In this document: positions 35,918 to 44,699 of the stretch, piece by piece | Position numbering within the stretch: the first letter of the stretch is position 1 | Layout of the letters: every line of letters starts with the position of its first letter | Source: DASXQK01 sp963757155 | Lineage (GTDB): Bacteria > Pseudomonadota > Alphaproteobacteria > Dongiales > Dongiaceae | NCBI GenBank assembly: GCA_963757155.1 | Contig: CAVWQS010000004.1 | Span: forward strand, 1 to 64,000 | Direction: 5' to 3' | Length of the DNA stretch: 64,000 nucleotides | The notes under the pieces: generated by a model | What the model was told of the DNA's origin: nothing | Seen by the model: only the letters and a program-made list of their open reading frames with translations | Databases searched by the model: none | Made by a program: the position numbers and the translations under genes

Positions 35918-36745
35918 ATGCCCAAGGCCAGCCTCAAGATCGTCTCGGACAAGACCAAGATCGCCGATGCGCCGGCGATCGAGATTCGCGGCCTTTCCCT
36001 GGTCTTCGCCACGGCGGATACCCCGGTCATCGCCCTTTCCAATATCGATCTCAGCATCAGGCGGGGCGAGTTCGTCTCCTTCATCGGCCCTTCGGGCTGC
36101 GGCAAGACGACTCTGATGCGGGTCATCGCCGATCTCGAGCAGCAGACCGAAGGCGAGATCACGGTCAACGGGGTCTCGCCGCGCGAGGCAAGGCTGGCGC
36201 GCGCCTATGGCTATGTCTTCCAGGCGCCGGCGCTCTACGCCTGGCGCAGCGTGCTCGCCAATGTGACCTTGCCGCTGGAGATCATGAAGCTGCCGCGCGC
36301 GGAGCGCCAGGCGCGGGCCGCCAGATATCTCGAGATGGTGGGGCTGACGGGCTTCGAGCGGAAGTTCCCCTGGCAGCTCTCGGGCGGCATGCAGCAGCGG
36401 GTCTCCATCGCGCGCGCCCTCAGCTTCGAGCCGCAGCTCCTGCTGATGGACGAGCCCTTCGGCGCCCTCGACGAGATCACCCGCGACCATCTGAACGAGC
36501 ATCTGATCCGGCTCTGGGAGCAGACGCGCAAGACCGTCGTCTTCGTCACCCATTCCATCGCCGAGGCGGTTTTCCTGTCGAGCCGCATCGTGGTCATGAG
36601 CCCGCGGCCGGGCCGCATCATCGATGTCATCGACAACAGCCTGCCGGGCAAGCGGACCCTCGACATCCGCGACACCTCGGAATTCCTGGCCGTGGCCCAT
36701 CGCGTGCGCGAGGCCCTCTATGCCGGACGCTCCTATGAGGATTGA
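35918..36745 (+). CDS. ABC transporter ATP-binding protein (SsuB/TauB/ThiZ type)
   Basis: 275 residues. Walker A GPSGCGKTT, signature LSGGMQQRVSIARAL, Walker B LLLMDEPFGALD, switch His in FVTHSIAEAVFLSSRIVVMSPRPGRI, all typical of nitrate/sulfonate/taurine/hydroxymethylpyrimidine importers. It is followed after 6 bases by the permease gene and then an NMT1-type binding protein. The operon context suggests a pyrimidine or related heterocycle as cargo; this is inference. Confidence 0.93.
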   Translation: MPKASLKIVSDKTKIADAPAIEIRGLSLVFATADTPVIALSNIDLSIRRGEFVSFIGPSGCGKTTLMRVIADLEQQTEGEITVNGVSPREARLARAYGYVFQAPALYAWRSVLANVTLPLEIMKLPRAERQARAARYLEMVGLTGFERKFPWQLSGGMQQRVSIARALSFEPQLLLMDEPFGALDEITRDHLNEHLIRLWEQTRKTVVFVTHSIAEAVFLSSRIVVMSPRPGRIIDVIDNSLPGKRTLDIRDTSEFLAVAHRVREALYAGRSYED

Positions 36746-36751
36746 GGGCCG

Positions 36752-37679
36752 ATGAGCGTCGCGGGGCTTGCCCAGGGCACCCGGCCCGGCAGCGGCGCCT
36801 GGCGCCGCCTGGCCGAGGGCCGGACGCTGCCGGTGATGACCGTCGTGCTCATCATCCTCGCGCTCTGGTATGCCGCCGCGGTCGGCCTCAACGCCCCGCA
36901 GGTCCGCGACCGGCTGAACCGCAGCGGCCAGCCCTGGAGCACCAGCGATCTGGTCGCGGCGACCTGGTCCATGGAGCGCCCGGTGCTGCCGACCCCGGAC
37001 CAGATCGCCGCCGAATTCTACAAATCCGTCTTCGCCACCCCGATCACCAGCAAGCGCAGCCTGCTCTACCACGCCTATGTCACGGCCTCGGCGACGGTGG
37101 TGGGCTTCCTGCTGGGCTCGCTGCTCGGCATCCTGCTGGCGGTCGGTGTCGTGCATCAGCGCACCCTCGACCGCAGCCTGATGCCCTGGATCATCGCCTC
37201 CCAGACCATCCCGATCCTCGCCATCGCCCCCATGATCATCGTGGTGCTGGGGAATTTCGGCTTCATCGGCCTGCTGCCGAAATCGATCATCTCCATGTAT
37301 CTCTGCTTCTTCCCCGTCGCCATCGGCATGGCCAAGGGGCTGCGCTCGCCCGATCCCCTGCAGATGGATCTGATGCACAGCTACAGCGCCAGCCGGGCCC
37401 AGGTCTTCTGGAAGCTGCGCGGGCCTGCCTCGGTGCCGTTCCTCTTTGCCTCCCTCAAGGTCGCCATCGCCATCAGCTTGGTGGGCGCCATCGTCGGCGA
37501 GCTGCCGACCGGGGCGACGGCCGGGCTGGGCGCCCGGCTGTTGAGCGGCTCCTATTTCGGCCAGACCGTGCAGATCTGGTCGGCGCTGGTCATGGCGGCC
37601 CTGCTGGGCGCCGGCCTCGTCTATCTCGTCGCCTTGATCGAGCGCGCTGGTGCTCGCCCGGATGGGGGTGCGCCGGTGA
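36752..37679 (+). CDS. ABC transporter permease (BPD_transp_1), end masked by a probable one-base insertion at about 37646
   Basis: As sequenced, the frame from 36752 runs to 38803 as a 683-residue protein with two permease domains. However, dropping one base near 37646 makes the first domain end IERLVLARMGVRR with a TGA at 37677-37679, overlapping a GTG that starts the second half (GTGA). That is a normal coupled-gene junction and matches the insertion errors elsewhere. This first permease (about 308 residues) has the EAA-like loop HSYSASRAQVFWKLRGPASVPFLFASLKVAIAISLVGAIVGE. A genuine fusion remains possible. Confidence 0.7.
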
Positions 37680-38803
37680 GGCGGCTTCCCGCTTTCGCCG
37701 CGATTCTCATGGCGGCCGGCATCGCGCTCGCCTCGCGGGTCGAGCTCGACGGCGGCTCGCCCTGGCTGGCGCATCCCGTCGCTCTGGCGAGCGGGGTGCT
37801 CGGCCTGCTGGCCGCGGGCTTCGCGGCGACGCCGCGCGGCGGGCGCGACGGCGGGGTCGTGGCGCTCCTCATCGGCCTGCTGCTCGGCCTGCCGGCGCCG
37901 CTCATTCTCGTCGATGCCTATCCCGCGGCGGGGACGGCCCTGCCGGGCCTCTGGCTCTATCTCATCGGGCTTGCCTTCACCGCCTGGTGCGCCATGGACG
38001 CGCTTGCGGAGGCCGGCAACCGCGGGGGCCGCCGCGGCAGCCGGCTTGGCCTTGCCGCACCACTCCTCTTCGGATTCTGGCTGCTCTATGTCTGGGAGGT
38101 GCTGGTGGTGGGCTTCGGCGTGCCGCAGATCCTGCTGCCCGCCCCGCATCAGATCGGCCATCAGCTGGCGAGCCAGGCGGCGGTGCTCTGGGGCGATTTC
38201 CGCCAGACCTTCCTGAAGGCGGTGCTGGCGGGCTGGATCGCCGGCTGCGGCCTCGGATTCCTGGTCGCCGTCGCCATCGACCGGATCCCCTTCCTGCAGC
38301 GCGGCCTGCTGCCGCTGGGCAATCTGGTGAGCGCCGTGCCCGTGGTGGGCATCGCCCCCATCATGGTGATGTGGTTCGGCTTCGACTGGCCCTCCAAGGC
38401 CGCGGTCATCGTGGTGATGACCTTCTTCCCCATGCTGATCAACACGCTCGCCGGCTTCGCCGAGGTGGATGCGATCAGCCGCGACCTCATGCGCTCCTAT
38501 GGCGCCAGCTATTGGCAGACCTTCCTCAAGCTCCGGCTGCCCAATGCGCTGCCTTTCATCTTCAACGCCCTCAAGATCAACTCGACCCTGGCCATGATCG
38601 GGGCCATCGTCGCCGAATTCTTCGGCTCGCCCATCGCCGGCATGGGCTTCCGGATCAGCGTCGAGGTGGCCCGCATGAATGTCGATGTGGTCTGGGCGAC
38701 CATCGCCGTGGCGGCGCTGGCGGGCTCGCTTTTCTATTGGCTGATCGCGCTGGTGGAGCGCAGCCTGACCTTCTGGCATCCCTCCTATCGCCGGCAGAAC
38801 TGA
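37676..38803 (+). CDS. ABC transporter permease (BPD_transp_1) with extra N-terminal helices
   Basis: 375 residues if started at the GTG at 37676. The first ~130 residues are four or so additional hydrophobic segments (FAAILMAAGIALAS; GVLGLLAAGFAA; VALLIGLLLGLPAPLILV; LWLYLIGLAFTAWCAM). A canonical permease domain follows, with the coupling loop RSYGASYWQTFLKLRLPNALPFIFNALKINSTLAMIGAIVAEFF. It either pairs with the upstream permease as a heterodimer or forms the second half of a fused 683-residue permease. It is 33 bases upstream of the binding-protein gene. Confidence 0.75.
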   Translation: MRRLPAFAAILMAAGIALASRVELDGGSPWLAHPVALASGVLGLLAAGFAATPRGGRDGGVVALLIGLLLGLPAPLILVDAYPAAGTALPGLWLYLIGLAFTAWCAMDALAEAGNRGGRRGSRLGLAAPLLFGFWLLYVWEVLVVGFGVPQILLPAPHQIGHQLASQAAVLWGDFRQTFLKAVLAGWIAGCGLGFLVAVAIDRIPFLQRGLLPLGNLVSAVPVVGIAPIMVMWFGFDWPSKAAVIVVMTFFPMLINTLAGFAEVDAISRDLMRSYGASYWQTFLKLRLPNALPFIFNALKINSTLAMIGAIVAEFFGSPIAGMGFRISVEVARMNVDVVWATIAVAALAGSLFYWLIALVERSLTFWHPSYRRQN

Positions 38804-38836
38804 AGAACGATACTCATGCAAGCAACAGGGAGAAAA

Positions 38837-39847
38837 ATGATGAGAAAAATTCTCGGCGCGGCCGCGGTGGCCGCGGCATTGGTCGTCTCGAGCCTGGGGG
38901 CGAGGCGGCGGACAAGCTCGTCCTGCAGCTGAAATGGGTGACCCAGGCCCAGTTCGCCGGCTACTACGTGGCCAAGGACAAGGGCTTCTATCGCGACGCC
39001 GGGCTGGACGTCGAGATCCGGCCGGGCGGGCCGGACATCAATCCGAGCCAGGTGATCGCCGGCGGCGGCGCCGATGTGGTGGTCGACTGGATGCCCTCGG
39101 CGCTCGCCACCCGCGAGAAGGGCGTGCCGCTGGTCAATATCGCCCAGCCCTTCCAGAAGTCGGGCATGGAGCTGACCTGCCGCGCGGAGACCGGCATCAA
39201 GGCCCCGACCGATTTCAAGGGCCATACGCTGGGCGTCTGGTTCGGGGGCAATGAATATCCCTTCCTCTCCTGGATGAGCACGCTGAACATCCCGACCGAG
39301 GGCGGGCCCAACGGGGTGACGGTGCTGAAGCAGGGCTTCAACGTCGACCCGCTGCTCCAGAAGCAGGCCGATTGCATCTCGACCATGACCTATAACGAAT
39401 ATTGGCAGGTGATCGACGCCGGCATCCCGGCCGATCAGCTCGTGGTCTTCAAATATGAGGATCAGGGCGTGGCGACTCTGGAGGACGGGCTCTACACCCT
39501 GGAGAAGAACCTCCAGGATCCCGCCATGGTCGACAAGCTCGCCCGCTTCGTGAAGGCCTCCATGAAAGGCTGGGACTGGGCGGTCGCCAATCCCGACGCC
39601 GCGGCGATGATCGTGCTCGACAACGACGCCACCGGCGCCCAGACCGAGAAGCATCAGAAGCGCATGATGGGCGAGATCGATAAGCTGGTCGGCACCAATC
39701 CGAAGGGCACCGGCTGGCTCGACCCCGCGGCCTATGACCGGACGGTGCAGATCCTGCTCTCGGGCAAGAGTCGCCCCGGTCATCACCAAGGCGCCGGAGG
39801 GTGCCTGGACCCATGACGTGTTCAACAAGGCGGCGACGATGCCGTAA
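38837..39847 (+). CDS. NMT1/THI5-like ABC transporter substrate-binding protein, two frameshifts (near 38900 and 39773)
   Basis: About 336 residues after correction. It starts with ATG-ATG after CAGGGAGAAAA and has a signal peptide (ILGAAAVAAALVVSSLGA). A missing base near 38900 and an extra base near 39773 hide both ends. The body is typical of NMT1/THI5-like proteins: KLVLQLKWVTQAQFAGYYVAKDKGFYRDAGLDVEIRPGG and GHTLGVWFGGNEYPFLSWMS. Relatives bind hydroxymethylpyrimidine precursors (ThiY) and other heterocycles. It is the last gene of the preTA operon, followed by a terminator. Confidence 0.9.
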
Positions 39848-39875
39848 CCACCTTCGCGACGGTGGGGGGCGGGGA

Positions 39876-39900
39876 GGGGGGCCGCGAGGCCCCCTTTCTC
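39876..39900 (+). terminator. Rho-independent terminator after the preTA-ABC operon
   Basis: GGGGGCC, GCGA, GGCCCCC followed by TTTCTCTT, 29 bases beyond the binding-protein stop: a compact GC stem with a short T-rich tail on the plus strand. Confidence 0.75.
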
Positions 39901-39971
39901 TTGGTACATAGCCATCAAGCCGCGCAATCCGACTATGATGCGTCGGTCCATTTCCCTTGGAGTCCTTGCTC

Positions 39972-41291
39972 ATGCGTGACGTGCGAACCCTCATCGGCGC
40001 TGCAGCGATCCTGCTTGCGATGTCTTCGCCGAATGCGCGATCGGCCGACATGGCTCAGCTCAAGCCCGCGATCTGCGGCGCGCGGGCGACCTGCGCCATC
40101 GCCAAGCTGACGCCGGCCGGCAAATCCGACGCCGGCGCCGCTCTGTCCGTGGCCGAAGTCCATCTCGGCATCGCCGAGGCGCCCGATCCGCAATTTCCCT
40201 GCCATAACGACGAGGGCACCGCCAATGACGGCGGCAAGGAATACTGGCTGGTCGAGGGCAGTGCCGCGCCGCATCTGCTGCTGAAGCTCTGCAATGACGG
40301 TTATGGCGCCGCCGGGGTGGGGGAGGACGAGATCACCATCGGGAACAATCGCTTCACCCATTTCCAGGCCGGCGGGTCCAACGACCGTTGGGAGACGACG
40401 GAGACGATCCGCCTCGCGCCGCAGACATTGCTGCGCGTAGATAGCTGCGGCTTCCGCGGCACCGATCCCGATACGGTGGATTTCACCGTGGCGGAACTGC
40501 CCTCGATGGACATCCGCTCCCTTGCCATCGCCGATGCGGCCAAGGCCGGGACAGGCGATGAGGGTGGCTGCGGCGTGATGCAGAAGGGTATCACTCTGCC
40601 GCCCGGGCCGGGCTTCGTCGGCGGCCGCAATGTCCCGATGCCCAATCTCGGCTCGGATCCGACGAACCCGGTTGTGCTTCCCGAGGGAACGGCCCTCGGC
40701 GGATGCGCGGGCCGGCTGGATGCCGGCGCCGCGGGCCCGGGCCTGGTCTATGGCAAGGCCGATGCCGGGCGCAGCGCGGAGCTGCGCTTCCTCGCCCTCA
40801 GCCCCCAGAGCCTCGTGATCCAGATCCGGGATTCCCGGCCCGACAAGGCGAAGCCGGCCTCCTGGGTCGGCGCCGATCATCTGGAGATCTGGACGCTTCT
40901 CGAGCCCGGCGACAGCTATCTTCCCGATCCGACCAAGCTCGCCCAGCTCGGCATCGGCCTCGACGGCACGACCTATGGCGGCACCGGCAAAGCGCCGGTG
41001 CCTCAGATTCAGCGCTGGACCGCCAAGGACGAGCAGGGCCGGCCGGTGACGGTGATGAAGCTCGATTGGAGCGAGGAATCCGCTCTCGCCAGCGGGGTCA
41101 TCATCGCCTATTCGCAAGGCGAGGGTGGCCGCCAGGCCCGGCTCTGGGCCACAGGCCCCATCCGGAAGAACCAGCCGGGCTATCTGCCCACGCTGTTCGC
41201 GCTGCCCATCGCCTGCGGCGCCGTCGACGGAAGCTGGGTGGTGACCAAGAATCCCGGCAAGCTGAACGCGCCGGCGGATGCCCCGGAGTAG
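39972..41291 (+). CDS. Secreted protein of unknown function
   Basis: 439 residues from the ATG at 39972, with a clear signal peptide (LIGAAAILLAMSSPNARSA). The mature part contains Cys residues probably in disulfides (CGARATCAIAKL; FPCHNDEGT; LKLCNDGYG; VDSCGFRG; GGCGVM; GGCAG) and no transmembrane segment. No family recognised. There is no frame damage, and codon use is like its neighbours. It stands between the pyrimidine operon and two tandem membrane proteins. Confidence 0.75.
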   Translation: MRDVRTLIGAAAILLAMSSPNARSADMAQLKPAICGARATCAIAKLTPAGKSDAGAALSVAEVHLGIAEAPDPQFPCHNDEGTANDGGKEYWLVEGSAAPHLLLKLCNDGYGAAGVGEDEITIGNNRFTHFQAGGSNDRWETTETIRLAPQTLLRVDSCGFRGTDPDTVDFTVAELPSMDIRSLAIADAAKAGTGDEGGCGVMQKGITLPPGPGFVGGRNVPMPNLGSDPTNPVVLPEGTALGGCAGRLDAGAAGPGLVYGKADAGRSAELRFLALSPQSLVIQIRDSRPDKAKPASWVGADHLEIWTLLEPGDSYLPDPTKLAQLGIGLDGTTYGGTGKAPVPQIQRWTAKDEQGRPVTVMKLDWSEESALASGVIIAYSQGEGGRQARLWATGPIRKNQPGYLPTLFALPIACGAVDGSWVVTKNPGKLNAPADAPE

Positions 41292-41298
41292 TCCGCCG

Positions 41299-42121
41299 CT
41301 ACAACACCTCCTGCAGCGTCTCGTCGACGTAGAGAACCAGCAGCTTCGTGCCGGGGGGCGGCAGCGCCCGGTGATCGAGGTCGTAGCGCGAGAAGGATTG
41401 CTTGCGCTCGACCGGCTGTCCCTTCGGTGGCGTCATCGTGAATTTGAGCCGGATGCTGGACGCGCCATCATCTCCGGCAAAGTATTTGGCCTGCACAAGC
41501 TCGGCGCCCAGCAAGCAGCCCGCCTTCCCTTACCAGCCGCGCCTCCTTGCCGGCGCGCCGCTCCTGGGACCAGGTGAAGAGCCAATAGATTGCCGCCAGC
41601 AGGAAGAGGCAGGGCCCGATGACGATCCAGAGCCCGTCGATATTGTCCTCGAAGGGCGGCAGCGGACTGTCGGGCGCAACGGCCCAGGCATCGGGGTTGC
41701 CGGCGACATAGGTCACCCGCCAGGGCTTGTTGTCGCACATGTCGGCGCGGGTCTGGGGCGCGTAGTGATGATAGGTCTTGCCCTCGGCCGTGTAGCTGAA
41801 AAAAGGAACGCTCGTGACTGTGTTCTCGCAGCCGACGACCCGGGCATCGACGGTCCTGAGTGAGCCTTCGAGCTCCGACCGCTGCGCCCGCTCGAAATAC
41901 TCCATGGCACCGACGATGAGGGTGATGACGACCCCGGCGATCAGAAAAACCCAAGTACCGGCGCGCAGGAAGCGGCGGACCGTCTTCGATGCCGACGTTG
42001 CCAAGGGCCCTTGTCCCGTGACGAAAGCGCGGTTCTGCTTGCGGACGAAGACGACGGAATCGAGATCGGGCAAGGGCCCGAGCTGACGCAGGGCGATGTT
42101 GCCGCCCATGGGCTGGTCCAT
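41299..42121 (-). CDS. DUF3592-like two-helix membrane protein, copy 1, frameshift near 41517
   Basis: About 270 residues after correction. Layout: a short cytoplasmic N-terminus with LGPLPDLDSVVFVRK, a helix near residue 60, an extracytoplasmic domain with two Cys and the pattern TVDARVVGCE..YTAEGKTYHHYAP, RVTYVAGNPDAW, a second helix (LWIVIGPCLFLLAAIYWLF) and a C-terminal cytoplasmic domain. This is the DUF3592-type topology. One frame jump near 41517 separates LVREGG from LLGAELVQAKYFAG. The paralogue next to it is intact and guides the correction. GGGGGA precedes the start at 42121. Confidence 0.7.
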
Positions 42122-42218
42122 TCTGCAAGTCCCCCAGGTCAAATGGCGACGGTGACGCCGCTGTCTGTGCGATCAGTCTAGCCGAGGGTGCGACGAACGG
42201 ACAGAAACCTCGCGCGGC

Positions 42219-43043
42219 CTACAGCAGCTGCTGCAGCGCGTCGTCGACCCGCAGGACAAGCAGCTTGCTGCCGGCCGGGGGCAAGGCCCGGCGATCGAGG
42301 TCGAACATCGAGAAGGATTGTTTGCCGTCCGCGGGCTTGCCGGTTGGCAGGGTCATCCGAAACTTGACTGCCACGCTGGGACTGCCCCCCTTGGGACTGC
42401 CGGGATAGTACTTGGCCGAGAGGAGCTCGGCACCGATCAGGCCGCCCTCCTTGACCAGCCGTGCTTCCCGGCCGGCGCGCCGATCGGCGAACCAGAGGAA
42501 GACCCAATAGATGGCTGCCAGGGCCAGGAGGAGCGGCCCGCTGACGATCCAGTACTCGCCGATCTCGTCCTCGAAGGGCGGCAGGGGGCTGGCGGGCGCG
42601 AGCGCCCAGGAATCGGGATGGCCGGCGACATAGGTCACCTGCCGAGGTTTCTTGTCGCAGATATCGTCGGGGGCGTAGCGCGGGTAGTGCTGATAGGTCG
42701 TGCCCTCGGCCGTGTAGCGGAGCTGGGGAAGCACCAGAGTGGCAGCGTCGCAGCCGATGACCTCGGCATCGACGGTCCGGAGCGTCGTCTGCAGCTCCTT
42801 CCACTGCTGGCGCTCGAAATATTCGGCGGCGCCCACGAGGAGGCTGGCCACGATGCCGACAGCGAGCATGAGCCACATGCCGACGCGCAGGAAACGGCGC
42901 GCCGGCCGCGGCGAAGGCGGCCCGAGCGGCCCGCCGCCGGTCACGAAGGCGCGGTTCAGCTTGCGGACGAAGACGACGGAATCGAGGTCGGGCAGGGGCC
43001 CCAGGGCGCGCAGGGTTATGGTCTCGCCGTTCGGCAGCGCCAT
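42219..43043 (-). CDS. DUF3592-like two-helix membrane protein, copy 2
   Basis: 274 residues, intact. Same layout as the neighbouring copy, with identical blocks LGPLPDLDSVVFVRK and NRAFVTG, then YTAEGTTYQHYPRYAPDDICDKKPRQVTYVAGHPDSWALAPASPLPPFEDEIG and a C-terminal FDLDRRALPPAGSKLLVLRVDD. The two genes clearly arose by tandem duplication. Function unknown. The YTAEG and PDSW segments correspond to the Y..eGk and Y.P.nP parts of DUF3592, but the match is by eye only. Confidence 0.75.
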   Translation of the reverse strand: MALPNGETITLRALGPLPDLDSVVFVRKLNRAFVTGGGPLGPPSPRPARRFLRVGMWLMLAVGIVASLLVGAAEYFERQQWKELQTTLRTVDAEVIGCDAATLVLPQLRYTAEGTTYQHYPRYAPDDICDKKPRQVTYVAGHPDSWALAPASPLPPFEDEIGEYWIVSGPLLLALAAIYWVFLWFADRRAGREARLVKEGGLIGAELLSAKYYPGSPKGGSPSVAVKFRMTLPTGKPADGKQSFSMFDLDRRALPPAGSKLLVLRVDDALQQLL

Positions 43044-43137
43044 CCCAGACGGCCCCCTCGATTTCTGCCGGCGAGCGTGAAGCCGCCGGACCCGCGGCTA
43101 CCCTAGACGAGATGCGGGCCGAAGGGGAGGCCCCCCA

Positions 43138-44589
43138 CTACTCCGCCGCTTTGCGCACCACGGCCTTGGGCGCCCGGATCTCGTTCTGGCGCTTGATGGC
43201 CTCGAACACGGCCGGGAAGGTGGGCCGCGGGATATAGCGCCCGGCACCCTGCTCGACATTCAGCTTGCCGTCGGCCCAGACGAGCTTGCCCTGGCTGATG
43301 GTATGGCTCGCCACCCCCTGGACCTTCATGCCCTCGAAGATATTGAAGTCGATCTTCTGGTGATGGGTCTTGGCCGAGAGGGTGCGGGTCGCCTTCGGGT
43401 CCCAGACCACGATATCGGCATCGGCCCCGACGCTGATCGAGCCCTTGCGCGGATAGATGTTGAAGATCTGGGCGGCATTGGTGGAGGTGATCTTGACGAA
43501 CTCGTTCATCGTCAGCCGCCCGGTGCCGACGCCATGGGTCCAGAGCACCGCCATGCGGTCCTCGACGCCGCCGGTGCCGTTGGGGATCCGGCTGAAGTCG
43601 TTCCGGCCCATGGCCTTCTGATCGGCGCAGAAGCAGCAATGATCGGTCGCGGTCGTCTGCAGATGCCCCGCCTGGAGGGCGCGCCACAGCACTTCCTGGT
43701 TTTCCTTCGGCCGGAACGGCGGGCTCATCACATAGGCGGCCGCCGTCGACCAGTCGGGATGGCGATAGACGGAATCGTCGATCAGCAGATGGCCCGCCAG
43801 CACCTCGCCATAGACCCGCTGGCCCTCGAGCCGGGCGCGGGTGATGGCCTCGACCAACTCCTTGCAGGAATTATGGACGATGTAGAGCGGGGTATTGATC
43901 ACCTGGGCCAGGCGGATCACCCGGTTGGCCGCCTCGCCCTCGACCGCGGGCGGGCGGGAGAGGGGATGGCCCTCGGGGCCGGTGATGCCCTGCTTCAGGA
44001 TTTCCTGCTGCAGGAAATAGACGAGATCGCCGTTCTCGGCATGGACGGTGGCCAGCGCCCCCAGCTCCTGGCAGCGCCGGAAGCTCTGCAGCATCTGCTC
44101 GTCGGAGACCATGATGGCCCCCTTGTAGGCCATGAAATGCTTGAAGCTGTTGACGCCGTGGCGGGAGGTCAGCACCCCCATCTCCTCGCGCACCTTGTCC
44201 GACCACCAGGTGACCGCGACATGAAAGGAATAGTCGGCCGCCGATTTCTTGGCCCAGCCCATCCATTGGTCATAGGCCTCGAGCAAGGAGACATTGGGGG
44301 CGGGGATGACGAAGTCGATGATCATGGTGGTGCCGCCGGCGAGCGCGGCGGAGGTGCCGCTGAAGAAATCCTCGCTCGCCACCGTGCCCATAAAGGGCAG
44401 CTCCATATGGGTATGCGGATCGATGCCGCCGGGCATCACATACTGGCCGCCGGCGTCGACGGTCTTGACGCCCGCCGGCACATCGAGCTTCTCGCCGATG
44501 GCCTTGATCTGGCCCTCGGCGCAATAGACATCGGCGCGGATGGTCTGGTCGCCCGTCACGACGGTGCCGCCGCGGATCAGCAATGACAT
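43138..44589 (-). CDS. hydA: Dihydropyrimidinase (D-hydantoinase)
   Basis: 483 residues; opens dihydrouracil or dihydrothymine to the N-carbamoyl-beta-amino acid, between PreTA and the carbamoylase. H59 and H61 give the HxH metal pair (PGGIDPHTHMELP) and K156 in FMAYKGAIM is the expected carboxylated metal-bridging lysine. HAENGDLV, YIVHNSC and TTATDHCCFCADQK carry further metal and active-site residues. Length and motifs are normal and the frame is intact. A RutR-like site lies 26 bases upstream of the start, tying it to the preTA operon although it is transcribed separately. Confidence 0.96.
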   Translation of the reverse strand: MSLLIRGGTVVTGDQTIRADVYCAEGQIKAIGEKLDVPAGVKTVDAGGQYVMPGGIDPHTHMELPFMGTVASEDFFSGTSAALAGGTTMIIDFVIPAPNVSLLEAYDQWMGWAKKSAADYSFHVAVTWWSDKVREEMGVLTSRHGVNSFKHFMAYKGAIMVSDEQMLQSFRRCQELGALATVHAENGDLVYFLQQEILKQGITGPEGHPLSRPPAVEGEAANRVIRLAQVINTPLYIVHNSCKELVEAITRARLEGQRVYGEVLAGHLLIDDSVYRHPDWSTAAAYVMSPPFRPKENQEVLWRALQAGHLQTTATDHCCFCADQKAMGRNDFSRIPNGTGGVEDRMAVLWTHGVGTGRLTMNEFVKITSTNAAQIFNIYPRKGSISVGADADIVVWDPKATRTLSAKTHHQKIDFNIFEGMKVQGVASHTISQGKLVWADGKLNVEQGAGRYIPRPTFPAVFEAIKRQNEIRAPKAVVRKAAE

Positions 44590-44614
44590 GGCCCTGCTCC
44601 TGCCCGTGATGAAC

Positions 44615-44630
44615 CTGATCGATTGGTCAA
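44615..44630 (-). promoter_or_regulatory. RutR-like operator before dihydropyrimidinase
   Basis: CTGATCGATTGGTCAA: the right half-site TGGTCAA is perfect and the left half matches at 4 of 7, 11 of 14 overall against TTGACCAnnTGGTCAA. It is located immediately upstream of the hydA start codon region. Confidence 0.55.
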
Positions 44631-44699
44631 ATTCTATCGCGGGAAGGGGGGCACCTCCAAGGGCGCAATGGCGGCCCCGGCGGCGTACCCGCTCTCTCT

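Noticed and set aside
35783..38821. A 1012-codon open frame on the minus strand opposite the ABC ATPase and permease genes
   Set aside because: Its product is rich in Arg, Gly, His and Asp with no domain or membrane pattern, as expected for the antisense of G/C-rich coding DNA; the plus strand has clear ABC motifs.
36742..39816. A 1024-codon plus-strand frame overlapping the permeases and the NMT1 protein
   Set aside because: Its first two thirds are an Arg/Pro-rich shadow of the permease genes. It becomes real only in the NMT1 body because of a missing base near 38900.
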